This document shows, one piece after another, positions 19,294-27,596 of a stretch of DNA of 64,000 nucleotides (the stretch's first letter is position 1; each line of letters opens with the position of its first letter). The position numbers and the translations under genes were made by a program. Under the pieces are notes generated by a model. That model searched no databases and was not told the DNA's origin. It saw only the letters and a program-made list of their open reading frames with translations. Origin of the DNA: Streptomyces sp. NBC_01428 (GTDB taxonomy: Bacteria > Actinomycetota > Actinomycetes > Streptomycetales > Streptomycetaceae). The DNA is taken from contig NZ_CP109499.1 in the NCBI RefSeq assembly GCF_036231965.1, positions 3,224,001 through 3,288,000 of the forward strand. The letters are read 5' to 3'.

Positions 19294-20583
19294 TTACTCT
19301 CCTTCAACCCGCATGATGCTGGCGACGCCCCGCACGGTGTCGAGGCCGCGCAACGCCTCGACGGTCCCGTCGAGGGACGCGTCGGACGCACGATGGGTGA
19401 CGACGACGAGGGATGCCTCGCCGTCCTTGCCGGACTGGCGCACGGTGTCGATGGACACCCCGTGCTCGGCGAAGACGGTGGCCACCTGGGCGAGGACACC
19501 CGGCTTGTCGGCCACGTCGAGGCTGATGTGGTAGCGCGTCACGACCTCGCCCATGGGCGAGACGGGCAGCTGGGTGTACGCCGAGTCGCCGGGCCCGGTC
19601 GCACCGCCGAGCCGGTTGCGGCAGACGGCCACCAGGTCGCCGAGGACCGCGGAGGCGGTCGGGGCGCCGCCCGCGCCCGGCCCGTAGAACATCAGCTGGC
19701 CGGCGGCCTCGGCCTCGACGAACACGGCGTTGTACGCGCCGCGCACGGAGGCGAGCGGGTGGGTCAGCGGGATCATCGCGGGGTGCACGCGTGCCGTGAC
19801 GGACCCGCCGTCGGCGGCCCGCTCGCAGATGGCGAGCAGTTTGATGGTGCAGCCCATCCCCCGCGCCGAGGCGAAGTCGGAGGCGGTGACCTCGGTCATG
19901 CCCTCGCGGTAGACGTCGTCGAGGCGCACACGCGTGTGGAAGGCGATCCCGGCGAGGATGGCGGCCTTGGCCGCGGCGTCGAAGCCCTCGACGTCGGCGG
20001 TCGGGTCGGCCTCGGCGTACCCGAGGGCGGTGGCCTCGTCGAGGGCCTCCTGGTAGCCGGCCCCCGTCGAGTCCATCTTGTCGAGGATGAAGTTGGTCGT
20101 GCCGTTGACGATGCCCATCACGCGGTTGATCTTGTCGCCGGCGAGGGACTCGCGCAGCGGGCGGATCAGCGGGATGGCACCGGCGACGGCGGCCTCGTAG
20201 TAGAGGTCCCGGCCGTTCTCCTCCGCGGCCGCGTGCAGCGCCGCGCCGTCCTGCGCGAGCAGCGCCTTGTTCGCGGAGACGACGGAGGCACCGTGCTCGA
20301 ACGCGGTGGTGATGAGCGCCCGGGCGGGCTCGATCCCGCCGATGACCTCGACGACCACGTCGATGTCGCCGCGTTTGACGAGGGCGGTCGCGTCCGTGGT
20401 GACCAGCGCGGGGTCGATGCCCTCGCGCACCTTGGACGGGCGGCGGACGGCCACGCCCGCCAGCTCGACGGGGGCACCGATCCGGGCGGCGAGGTCGTCG
20501 GCGTGCGTCGTCATGATGCGCGCCACCTCTGAGCCGACAACCCCGCAGCCCAGCAGCGCCACCTTCAGCGGACGCGTACGCAT
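19294..20583 (-). CDS. hom: Homoserine dehydrogenase with C-terminal ACT domain
   Basis: This 429-aa enzyme reduces aspartate semialdehyde to homoserine, the first step specific to threonine and methionine. The NAD(P) motif is LLGCGVVGSEV near residues 10-20. The C-terminal ~80 residues (YHISLDVADKPGVLAQVATV onward) are an ACT domain, consistent with allosteric threonine feedback. Two adjacent ATG codons at 20586 and 20583 can serve as start; the second has GAGG at proper spacing. Confidence 0.95.
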   Translation of the reverse strand: MRTRPLKVALLGCGVVGSEVARIMTTHADDLAARIGAPVELAGVAVRRPSKVREGIDPALVTTDATALVKRGDIDVVVEVIGGIEPARALITTAFEHGASVVSANKALLAQDGAALHAAAEENGRDLYYEAAVAGAIPLIRPLRESLAGDKINRVMGIVNGTTNFILDKMDSTGAGYQEALDEATALGYAEADPTADVEGFDAAAKAAILAGIAFHTRVRLDDVYREGMTEVTASDFASARGMGCTIKLLAICERAADGGSVTARVHPAMIPLTHPLASVRGAYNAVFVEAEAAGQLMFYGPGAGGAPTASAVLGDLVAVCRNRLGGATGPGDSAYTQLPVSPMGEVVTRYHISLDVADKPGVLAQVATVFAEHGVSIDTVRQSGKDGEASLVVVTHRASDASLDGTVEALRGLDTVRGVASIMRVEGE

Positions 20584-20623
20584 CATCCGACCTCGTTTCC
20601 TCATACCGTCTTCGGTTGGACCA

Positions 20624-20672
20624 GTCTCACTCACCGGACGGGAGTTTCTACCCTTCGTCCGGATCGTGAGAC
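20624..20672 (-). promoter_or_regulatory. Two-tier hairpin between lysA and hom
   Basis: Nested inverted repeats lie in the 146-bp lysA-hom gap: GTCTCAC (20624-20630) with GTGAGAC (20666-20672), enclosing CCGGACG (20634-20640) with CGTCCGG (20656-20662). It starts 41 bp upstream of the hom start codon. It could be a lysA terminator or an attenuator of hom; no leader-peptide gene is evident. Confidence 0.5.
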
Positions 20673-20729
20673 GTCTATTTCATTTTTCTGGTAGGTGGTG
20701 ACAGGAGATCTTCCACCCGGTTCATCCGG

Positions 20730-22121
20730 TCAGCCGACGTCGAGACGCAGCAGGTCGTCCTCCGTCTCGCGGCGCACGATCACCCGGGCCGCACCGTCCT
20801 TCACGGCCACGACCGGCGGACGCGGCGCGTGGTTGTAGTTGCTGGCCATCGACCGGCAGTACGCGCCGGTCGCCGGCACCGCGATGAGGTCGCCCGGCGC
20901 CAGGTCGGCCGGCAGGAACGCGTCCTTCACCACGATGTCGCCGCTCTCGCAGTGCTTGCCGACGACCCGCGCGAGCATCGGCTCGGCGTCCGAGGTGCGC
21001 GAGACGAGCGCCACGCTGTACTCGGCGTCGTAGAGCGCGGTCCGGATGTTGTCGGACATGCCGCCGTCGACGGAGACGTACGTCCGCAGCCCTTCGAGCG
21101 GCTTGATCGTGCCGACCTCGTACAGCGTGAACGCGGTGGGCCCGACGATGGCCCGCCCCGGCTCGACGGAAATACGCGGAGTGCTGAGCCGCGCCGCCTC
21201 ACACTCCCGAGTGACGATCTCCCCCAGCGCCTTGGCGATCTCGTGCGGCTCCCGGGGGTCGTCGTCGCTGGTGTACGCGATGCCGAGACCGCCGCCGAGG
21301 TCGATCTCGGGCAGCTCGACGCCGTGTTCGTCACGGACGGCGGCCAGCAGTCCGACGACCCGCCGCGCGGCGACCTCGAAGCCGGCCATGTCGAAGATCT
21401 GCGAGCCGATGTGCGAGTGGATCCCGACAAGCTCGAGACCGTCGAGCGTCAGCGCCCGCCGTACGGCCTCGGCCGCCTGCCCGTCGGCGAGCGCGATGCC
21501 GAACTTCTGGTCCTCGTGCGCGGTGGCGATGAACTCGTGCGTGTGCGCCTCGACGCCGACGGTGACCCGGATCTGCACCCGCTGCCGCCTGCCCAGCGAC
21601 TGCGCGATGTGCGCGACCCGCACGATCTCCTGGAAGGAGTCGAGCACGATCCGCCCGACACCGGCCTCGACGGCCGCGTGGATCTCCGCGGTCGACTTGT
21701 TGTTGCCGTGGAAGGCGATGCGGTCGGCGGGCATCCCGGCGGACAGCGCGGTCGCCAGCTCACCCCCGGAGCAGACGTCCAGGTTGAGCCCCTCCTCGTG
21801 CAGCCACCGCACGACGGCACGCGACAGGAAGGCCTTGCCCGCGTAGAACACGTCGGCGTCGTGACCGAACGCGGTACGCCACGCCCGCGCCCGCTCCCGG
21901 AAGTCCGCCTCGTCGACGAAGTACGCCGGCGTGCCGAACTCCTCGGCGAGCGCGGTGACTTCGAGCCCGCCGACGGTCACGACCCCGTCCTCCGTACGAC
22001 GGACGGTGTGCGACCACACCTTCGGGTCGAGGACGTTGAGGTCGGCCGGCGGAGCGCTGTAGTGCCCCTCGGAGAAGACGTCGGCGTGACGGGGCCCGGC
22101 GGGGTGTGCGGAACGGCTCAT
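20730..22121 (-). CDS. lysA: Diaminopimelate decarboxylase
   Basis: This 463-aa fold-type III PLP enzyme makes lysine from meso-diaminopimelate. Lys96 in VFYAGKAFL forms the Schiff base. Further signatures are the HIGSQI region and the C-terminal CESGDI and [12 protein letters not shown] segments contacting substrate. I chose the ATG giving [10 protein letters not shown], because the open frame upstream overlaps nrtL. It starts 19 bp after nrtL, so the pair is probably one transcription unit, as with argS-lysA in other actinobacteria. Confidence 0.96.
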   Translation of the reverse strand: MSRSAHPAGPRHADVFSEGHYSAPPADLNVLDPKVWSHTVRRTEDGVVTVGGLEVTALAEEFGTPAYFVDEADFRERARAWRTAFGHDADVFYAGKAFLSRAVVRWLHEEGLNLDVCSGGELATALSAGMPADRIAFHGNNKSTAEIHAAVEAGVGRIVLDSFQEIVRVAHIAQSLGRRQRVQIRVTVGVEAHTHEFIATAHEDQKFGIALADGQAAEAVRRALTLDGLELVGIHSHIGSQIFDMAGFEVAARRVVGLLAAVRDEHGVELPEIDLGGGLGIAYTSDDDPREPHEIAKALGEIVTRECEAARLSTPRISVEPGRAIVGPTAFTLYEVGTIKPLEGLRTYVSVDGGMSDNIRTALYDAEYSVALVSRTSDAEPMLARVVGKHCESGDIVVKDAFLPADLAPGDLIAVPATGAYCRSMASNYNHAPRPPVVAVKDGAARVIVRRETEDDLLRLDVG

Positions 22122-22140
22122 GTCGGTAGGGCTTTCTGCT

Positions 22141-23184
22141 TCAGAGATATTCGGGTGCGCTGATGCCGAGCAGGGACAGGCCACCGGCCAGCACCGTCCC
22201 GGCGGCTTCGGCGAGCGCGAGCCGGGCGCGGTGGGCGGCCGAGGGTTTCTCGTCCCCGAGCGGCAGCACGAGGTGCTGGAACAGAAGAAGGGAGTCGGCG
22301 ACCCCGACAAGGTGCCGGGCGAGCCGGTCGGGCGCCCGGTGCGCGGCGGCGAGCCGGAGGGTGTGGGGGTACTCGGCGAGAACGGAGAGGAGGTCGGCGC
22401 CTCCGCGGGCGGTGTCATCGAGACGGCCGGACGGGTCGCCGTCGCCGTCGCCGTCGCCGCGAACCTCGCCCCCGGCCCGTACGTCACCACTCATGCGGAC
22501 GCCGAACCCGAGGGCGCCGGCGTTCCGTCGGAGGGCACGGCAGCGGGCGTGCGCGTAGCGGACCCGGAAGAGGGGGTTGCTCTCGCGCTGGAGAAGGTGA
22601 TCGGCGCTGATCCGGGGCCGGTCGTGGGACGCCGGGTACAGCAGCGCCCAGCGGGCGGCGTCGGCACCGAGCGGGGCGGGATCCTCCGGAGCGGGCACGG
22701 GCCGCAGATTCACCGGCTCGCCGTGCCGCACCTCGGCCCGTCCACCCTGGGTGGCGACGATCCGTACGAGCGTGTCGGCGACGACCTCGGCACGCGTGTC
22801 ATAGGGGACGCGCAACTCGACGACCTGCCCGGCGAGACTGTCGCCGTACCCGTACCGCTCGCCCCGGTTCAGCACCTCGTCCACCAGAGCGGCGGCGGCT
22901 CCACCCCCGAGGGTGATGTTGAGGAAGCCGGGCCCGGTGACGGTCACCTCGGCGACACCGGGTTCGTCACCGATGTGCGGCCGCAGGATCTCGGCGACAT
23001 CGAGCGCCGGCAGCCCGGCAGGCCCCGCGAGCCGCAGGGCGACGTTGGTCGCATAGTCCCCGCATCCCCCGGGCCCGGGCGGACCCACCCCGACACTGCC
23101 CGGCACGGAAACGCTCAGCTCCCCCCCATCGACAGCACGACGCACCGCGCGCAGCACGGTACGGGAGAGCTCGACGGGGGTCAC
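22141..23184 (-). CDS. nrtL: ArgS-related anticodon-binding protein NrtL
   Basis: This 347-aa protein resembles the ends of arginyl-tRNA synthetase without its catalytic core. The N-terminal part (about 1-95, with [13 protein letters not shown] and GPGFLNITL) matches the ArgS additional domain. The C-terminal part (from about 205, [17 protein letters not shown]) matches the DALR anticodon-binding domain. The HIGH and KMSKS signatures are missing, so it should not aminoacylate. A Gly/Asp-rich linker (about 232-252) joins the parts. Its position ahead of lysA parallels the argS-lysA arrangement of other actinobacteria. Its function is unknown; a tRNA-linked role is inference. Confidence 0.85.
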   Translation of the reverse strand: MTPVELSRTVLRAVRRAVDGGELSVSVPGSVGVGPPGPGGCGDYATNVALRLAGPAGLPALDVAEILRPHIGDEPGVAEVTVTGPGFLNITLGGGAAAALVDEVLNRGERYGYGDSLAGQVVELRVPYDTRAEVVADTLVRIVATQGGRAEVRHGEPVNLRPVPAPEDPAPLGADAARWALLYPASHDRPRISADHLLQRESNPLFRVRYAHARCRALRRNAGALGFGVRMSGDVRAGGEVRGDGDGDGDPSGRLDDTARGGADLLSVLAEYPHTLRLAAAHRAPDRLARHLVGVADSLLLFQHLVLPLGDEKPSAAHRARLALAEAAGTVLAGGLSLLGISAPEYL

Positions 23185-23717
23185 GGGACAAGCCTAGGGG
23201 AGAAGGGGGGTGGGTTTGCGACCCGGTTTGGCGGATCGTCCGGGATGTGGACGGGGGCTGTAGCGGGGCGCGAGGGGGTGGGGGCCTGGGGGGGGTGGGG
23301 CGGGCTGGGTTCTCCACTGGCGCGGCGACGGCTACGGCTGAGGAGGAGAAGGGGAGCGAGAAGGGGAAGGACGGAAGCGGGCGAGAGGGCGACGAGGAGG
23401 GGACCCGTCGAGGGGGGCATGGAGGGGGGTGCGATGAGGAGGGGACCCGCCGAGGGGAGTAATCGAGGGGGTGCGATGTGGAGGTGGCCCTCGTGGGGGT
23501 CATGGAGGGGCTCCTGGGGGAGCGCCCCGAGTTGAGATTGCGGGCGTGAGCTCGTCGACGCTCATCGAGTGCGACGCGCAGGAGCCCATCGAGCTGGCCC
23601 TGCTCCCCGACCTGAACCTCTTTCACCGCACCGCACCGCACCGGGACCGCACCGCGCTGCCCTGAGCCGCGTGAATACGGATACCGACCGAGGCCGGGGT
23701 TGTCGGTGTCGGGGCCG
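23185..23717. repeat. G-rich gene-free region with imperfect 42-bp tandem duplication
   Basis: This 533-bp stretch between the response regulator and nrtL is extremely G-rich on the plus strand (23200-23520), with many runs of four to eight G. Two adjacent copies of a ~42-bp unit start at 23394 and 23436 and share GAGGAGGGGACCCG and the following CGAGGGG. A short ACCGC repeat lies at 23626-23655. I see no gene here. The G-runs could form quadruplexes on the strand opposite to nrtL transcription. Confidence 0.55.
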
Positions 23718-24188
23718 TCAGTACCCGCTACGACCGGCGCGTTCGGCCCGTTCGACATCTTCGCCGGCGTCGGCGCTGCCACCGAGCCCGTCACCGTCAC
23801 CGCCGATCGCCTGCCCGCGCTCCACCAACTGCTTGACGAGCCGCACGAGTTCGGAGGGCTCGAAGGGCTTGGCGAGGAAGGCGTCGACTCCGACGTCGAG
23901 GCCGCTCTCGACCTCGTACTGGGTACAGGCGCTGACGATGGCGAGCGGAAGGTTCCGCGTGCGGGGGTCGGCGCGGAGGCGGGCGGCGGTGCGCAGTCCG
24001 TCGAGGCGGGGCATCACGACGTCGAGGGTGACGACATCGGGCCGAACCTGGTGGACGACGTCCAGACATTCGGCACCGTCAGCGGCGGTCACGACCTCGA
24101 GACCCTCCAGTTCGAGGTTGACCCTGATCAGCTGCCGGATGACCTTGTTGTCGTCCACAACAAGCACCCGGCCGGACGCGCCTGGCAC
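23718..24188 (-). CDS. Stand-alone response regulator receiver protein
   Basis: This protein of about 156 aa consists of a single CheY-like receiver domain. The acidic pocket is VVDDNK (D12/D13), the phosphoacceptor is Asp56 in TLDVVMP, the switch Ser is in AIVSA, and Lys107 is in FLAKPFEP. There is no DNA-binding output domain; the C-terminal 30 residues are Gly/Asp-rich. No histidine kinase gene is adjacent, so it is an orphan. The start is uncertain: I used GTG at 24188 because upstream codons look like non-coding leader. Confidence 0.85.
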   Translation of the reverse strand: MPGASGRVLVVDDNKVIRQLIRVNLELEGLEVVTAADGAECLDVVHQVRPDVVTLDVVMPRLDGLRTAARLRADPRTRNLPLAIVSACTQYEVESGLDVGVDAFLAKPFEPSELVRLVKQLVERGQAIGGDGDGLGGSADAGEDVERAERAGRSGY

Positions 24189-24388
24189 AGCTCGAGAGTA
24201 GGTCCGGCCGAGCCGCCGCGTCCGGGTTTTCCCCACTTCCACCCCGTGCGGGCCCGACCACGCTCCGCGAACGGCCGCCTCTCCCCCGCCCGCGTCGACG
24301 CGACCCGGCCGACCCCCCAAAACCGGTGGCGATCACCCCTGAAAGAGCTGGTAGGGTTCTACCCGTCGCCGCACAAAGTGCCCGACAC

Positions 24389-24460
24389 GCCCCCGTAGCT
24401 CAGGGGATAGAGCAACGGCCTCCGGAGCCGTGTGCGCAGGTTCGAATCCTGCCGGGGGCA
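24389..24460 (+). tRNA. tRNA-Arg (anticodon CCG)
   Basis: This 72-nt cloverleaf has acceptor GCCCCCG (24389-24395) pairing CGGGGGC (24453-24459) with discriminator A. The anticodon stem ACGGC/GCCGT encloses loop CTCCGGA, giving anticodon CCG at 24422-24424. The T arm is GCAGG-TTCGAAT-CCTGC. CCA is not encoded. The 3' half from 24419 is the integration site of the element to the right and is rebuilt by element DNA, so the gene remains intact at attL. Confidence 0.96.
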
Positions 24461-24462
24461 CC
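24419..24462. repeat. attL, 44-bp core
   Basis: The core runs from the anticodon stem of tRNA-Arg to two bases past its 3' end. It is identical to 55522-55565, and identity stops abruptly on both sides. It marks the left junction of the AICE. Confidence 0.95.
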
Positions 24463-24478
24463 CCTTATGAGGTGCCCA

Positions 24479-24518
24479 AAGACCCCGTCACCAGCGGAAA
24501 CGCTGAGGCCGGGGTCTT
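24479..24518 (+). terminator. Element-borne terminator of tRNA-Arg
   Basis: AAGACCCCG (24479-24487) pairs with CGGGGTCTT (24510-24518); an inner stem AGCG-GAAA-CGCT caps the structure. It lies 18 bp past the tRNA inside the element. The same AGCGGAAACGC core occurs in the terminator right of attR, so the element seems to bring a substitute terminator for the tRNA it splits. Confidence 0.75.
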
Positions 24519-25093
24519 CGCGTATGTGCAGGCGGATGCAGCCCGAAGCGGCTCCATGTCAGGGTCTGTGGACGAGGCGTGGACGGGATCTTGGGGCATC
24601 GCCGCAGGTGAGGCCGAAGGATTAGAGGGCCCCTGGACCGGTGCCGAGGGTCTCGCGAGCGGACGAACCGACCGCTCGTGCTCACACGTGGTGAGGGCGG
24701 TACACCTTGTTGCCCTCAGATCCGGAGCACACGGTTTGTGCGGGCCACTGCTTACCCAACACCGAGTAGCGCGGACGGGACCCACAGCACCCCCGAGAAA
24801 TCGGTGCCGACTTGAACGCTCACGTCCCGCCGACTGCGCCTCGCTTGCCGAGGACACGGACAGGCACCGCCCACTGCGGATGGACAGCCGCACCCCCCTG
24901 CCGTGCGTCGAACAAATTACCGGTGTATTCGGCCCCACCCCCTGGCGACCCTCGCCGCCGGTCTGGACAACTGAAGCCCAGGCTGCAAGTCACGGGCCCC
25001 ACTCGCGAACGAGGCCATGGTCAAGAACTCTTCAATGCGCAAGAATCTGCAGACGTCTGGCTTGTGTCACTGGAGTCCACAGCAGGGGGGACT
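24519..25093. other. Gene-free left end of the element
   Basis: These 575 bp between the tRNA terminator and the kinase gene have frames open on both strands but no coding signature, ribosome binding site or recognisable product. They probably contain the kinase gene promoter. The base composition is intermediate between host and the low-GC cargo gene. Confidence 0.4.
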
Positions 25094-27511
25094 ATGGCCG
25101 TCGATGAGCAGAGGATCGCTAGATTCCTCAGCCGGAGCGAACTGCGCACCAAGATCGCTAACGTCCTTCGGGGCGCAGGCTTCAAAATCGTATGGGTGCA
25201 CGAAGAGGCCGAGGGGAAGCGCTGGTCTCTTTTCCTGAAACTCCCCCAACGCTTGAGGGACCTCTTTGGAACTGCGCGAGAGGTCCTAGTATGGGTGGTT
25301 GAATCCTCTGAGTTTCAGGCCAGAACTGTAACGCAAGCAGAGCAAATCATCAGCGAAGAGCGACCTCGACTCTGCGAGGATTTCGCGATCATCGTAACTC
25401 TAGACTCCGCAACGATGCGCCACGTGTCGGAGACTGCAGAAACTCTCGACACAATTTTCCTCGGATTCGACGCAGGAGACTTCTCCTCTTACTCGCCGCA
25501 CGGGCCATCCAACTTCATCGAAGCCATGCAGCGCAGGCTCTACGTGCGAGATCTATATGACCTACCGTCGGCTGTCACAAGAGCCGAGGACTTTTTTGGC
25601 CGTCGCGGAATGGTAAGCGAGATCGCAACGAGTTTGCGACGCGGAGGCCGACACGTAGGACTATTCGGCCTGCGTAAGATCGGCAAGACTTCCATGCTCT
25701 ACAAGCTTCGTTCAACCCTGCAAACAACTGGCGATTCTTACGTCGGGCATGTCGACATCGAGCGAATCGACGCCATCCAACCTTCGGCTGAAAATCTGCT
25801 ATGGAGCCTCGGAGAGTCGATCTTCGATTCTCACCGCCACATTCGGAATATCTCCACGCTGCAGCTTTTTGGAAAGTATAGGCTATTTTCGTCGATCCCG
25901 AACCAGAGTGCAGTCTTCGAGCTATTCGATCACGACATTAGGGAGATCGTCGAAAAAACGAGCCGCTCAATCGTCATGATGCTGGACGAGATCGAGCTAC
26001 TCTCGCCAACCGCCCCGGGATCCGAATGGGGTTCTTCCTTCGTGCGGATCTGGCGTCTCCTACGTGGATTGGATCAACAGTTCCCCAACCGCCTAAGCTA
26101 TTTTGTCACCGGAACCAACCCTAGCGCATTCGAGGTAAGCAATATCGGAGGACGCGAGAACCCGGTATACAACTACTTTAAGGTGCAATACCTGCGCCCA
26201 TTGGCAAAAGATGAGGTAGATTCCCTTCTAGTTACGCTCGGACACAAAATGGGACTCAGTTGGGAAACTGCAGCGGTGGAGAGGCTCGCAAATGCTACTG
26301 GCGGACATCCGGCTTTGGTTAGGTCGCTAGGCTCGATCATTCACTCCACCCGCCCTGATGGCGACGTAAAATTTAGTGTCACGCAGGCTGATGTTGCATC
26401 CGCCATCGACAGATTTCTCGTAGAGAAGAGTTCCCTACTCAGTCAGATCGTCGCAATCCTGGAGGAGCAGTACAAAGATGAGTACTACCTTCTGGAACTG
26501 CTGACCCATGGAAAGATCGGAGAATTTAGAGAATGCGTGACAGCGTTCCCTAAGGACGCAGCCCACTTGGTGGGTTACGGGATTTGCGTGAGACCTGAAA
26601 GCTGCACAGCTCTAGAGATTGAGATTCTGCAGACATTCCTACAGAAACAAAAGGAGAGCAGAGCCGCATCGACGACTAAGCACCTGTCCCCCGGGTCCAA
26701 AGTTGACGGCTATGACGTCATTTCTTCGATTGGTTCTCCAGGAGGATTCGCGAAGGTCTACGAGGCTCGTATGTCCACCAACGGCGAAAAAGTTGCCCTA
26801 AAGGTGTTCGACAATGGCCTACTCAGTGCTCTGCAGCGTGAAATCGAGCCTCTTCAAGAAATTGACCACCCTAATGTCGTGCGCGTAATTGACCATGGGA
26901 AGAGCGAAGACGGCACTGTCTACATGGCAATGGAGCTGCTACACGGAAAGCCTCTTAGGTACTTCTGCACAAGGTCCACCAGGGCTAGCGAAAGCGATTG
27001 CATGGAGTGGTTGAGAGATATCCTGTCAGCGATGAGGGAATTTCACCCAGATGATGTCCTGGTACAGCAGCTTCGACGGCACAACGAAATCAGCGCCCGC
27101 GATCTCATCCGCCTTGAGGAAGCCAGGCACGGTTTCATTCACCGGGACGTCAAGCCGGAGAATGTCATCATTACGGAACGCGGGGCGGTTCTGATTGACT
27201 TCAACATCTCTGTGCGGGCCTCGGAACAGATTCTGACACGTAGTGCCACTCCTGGATATCATCCGCCAGACGGCTTGGGAGTCACGTGGGACGTTGACGT
27301 CGATCTCTATCAACTCGGAGTGACGATGCTGCAGGCTGCTCTTGGTTCTGAATATTTCGAAGGGGCAGCAGACGACCTACGCCTGGCCGCCAAGGAAGAA
27401 CTGTCGAAGAACCTCTCAAGAATCCTACTAAAAATGACAAACCCGGCTCGAGGGGAGCGATTTACAAGCGCCGCCCAAGCATGGATGGAAGTCAGCAGGC
27501 AACTACAGTGA
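25094..27511 (+). CDS. P-loop NTPase fused to a C-terminal Ser/Thr kinase domain (cargo)
   Basis: This is an 805-aa three-part protein. Residues 1-165 form an unassigned N-terminal domain. An AAA/STAND-like NTPase follows, with Walker A GLRKIGKTS (192-200) and Walker B SIVMMLDEIE (292-301). From about residue 535 there is a Hanks-type kinase: Gly-loop SIGSPGGFAKVYEA, ATP-binding VALKVF, catalytic HRDVKPEN (about 682-689), but DFN (702-704) where DFG is usual. I chose the ATG at 25094 after a G-rich ribosome binding site. GC is visibly lower than that of the neighbours, implying recent acquisition. Architecture suggests a signalling or abortive-infection sensor; that function is inference. Confidence 0.8.
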   Translation: MAVDEQRIARFLSRSELRTKIANVLRGAGFKIVWVHEEAEGKRWSLFLKLPQRLRDLFGTAREVLVWVVESSEFQARTVTQAEQIISEERPRLCEDFAIIVTLDSATMRHVSETAETLDTIFLGFDAGDFSSYSPHGPSNFIEAMQRRLYVRDLYDLPSAVTRAEDFFGRRGMVSEIATSLRRGGRHVGLFGLRKIGKTSMLYKLRSTLQTTGDSYVGHVDIERIDAIQPSAENLLWSLGESIFDSHRHIRNISTLQLFGKYRLFSSIPNQSAVFELFDHDIREIVEKTSRSIVMMLDEIELLSPTAPGSEWGSSFVRIWRLLRGLDQQFPNRLSYFVTGTNPSAFEVSNIGGRENPVYNYFKVQYLRPLAKDEVDSLLVTLGHKMGLSWETAAVERLANATGGHPALVRSLGSIIHSTRPDGDVKFSVTQADVASAIDRFLVEKSSLLSQIVAILEEQYKDEYYLLELLTHGKIGEFRECVTAFPKDAAHLVGYGICVRPESCTALEIEILQTFLQKQKESRAASTTKHLSPGSKVDGYDVISSIGSPGGFAKVYEARMSTNGEKVALKVFDNGLLSALQREIEPLQEIDHPNVVRVIDHGKSEDGTVYMAMELLHGKPLRYFCTRSTRASESDCMEWLRDILSAMREFHPDDVLVQQLRRHNEISARDLIRLEEARHGFIHRDVKPENVIITERGAVLIDFNISVRASEQILTRSATPGYHPPDGLGVTWDVDVDLYQLGVTMLQAALGSEYFEGAADDLRLAAKEELSKNLSRILLKMTNPARGERFTSAAQAWMEVSRQLQ

Positions 27512-27547
27512 CCTTTCGGCGTCGCAGCAGGTAGGGCTCACGTGAGA

Positions 27548-27576
27548 GAGGCCCCGGAAAAGTTGCCCGGGGCCTC
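27548..27576. terminator. Bidirectional terminator between the kinase gene and int
   Basis: A perfect 10-bp stem GAGGCCCCGG (27548-27557) / CCGGGGCCTC (27567-27576) with a 9-nt loop lies between the convergent kinase and integrase genes. It could serve both transcripts. Confidence 0.75.
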
Positions 27577-27596
27577 AGTGGGGTGTGCAGGGTGCC

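Noticed and set aside
24812..25093. N-terminal extension of the NTPase-kinase
   Set aside because: The extension is Pro/Arg-rich with host-like GC, unlike the rest of the protein; ATG 25094 has a G-rich ribosome binding site.
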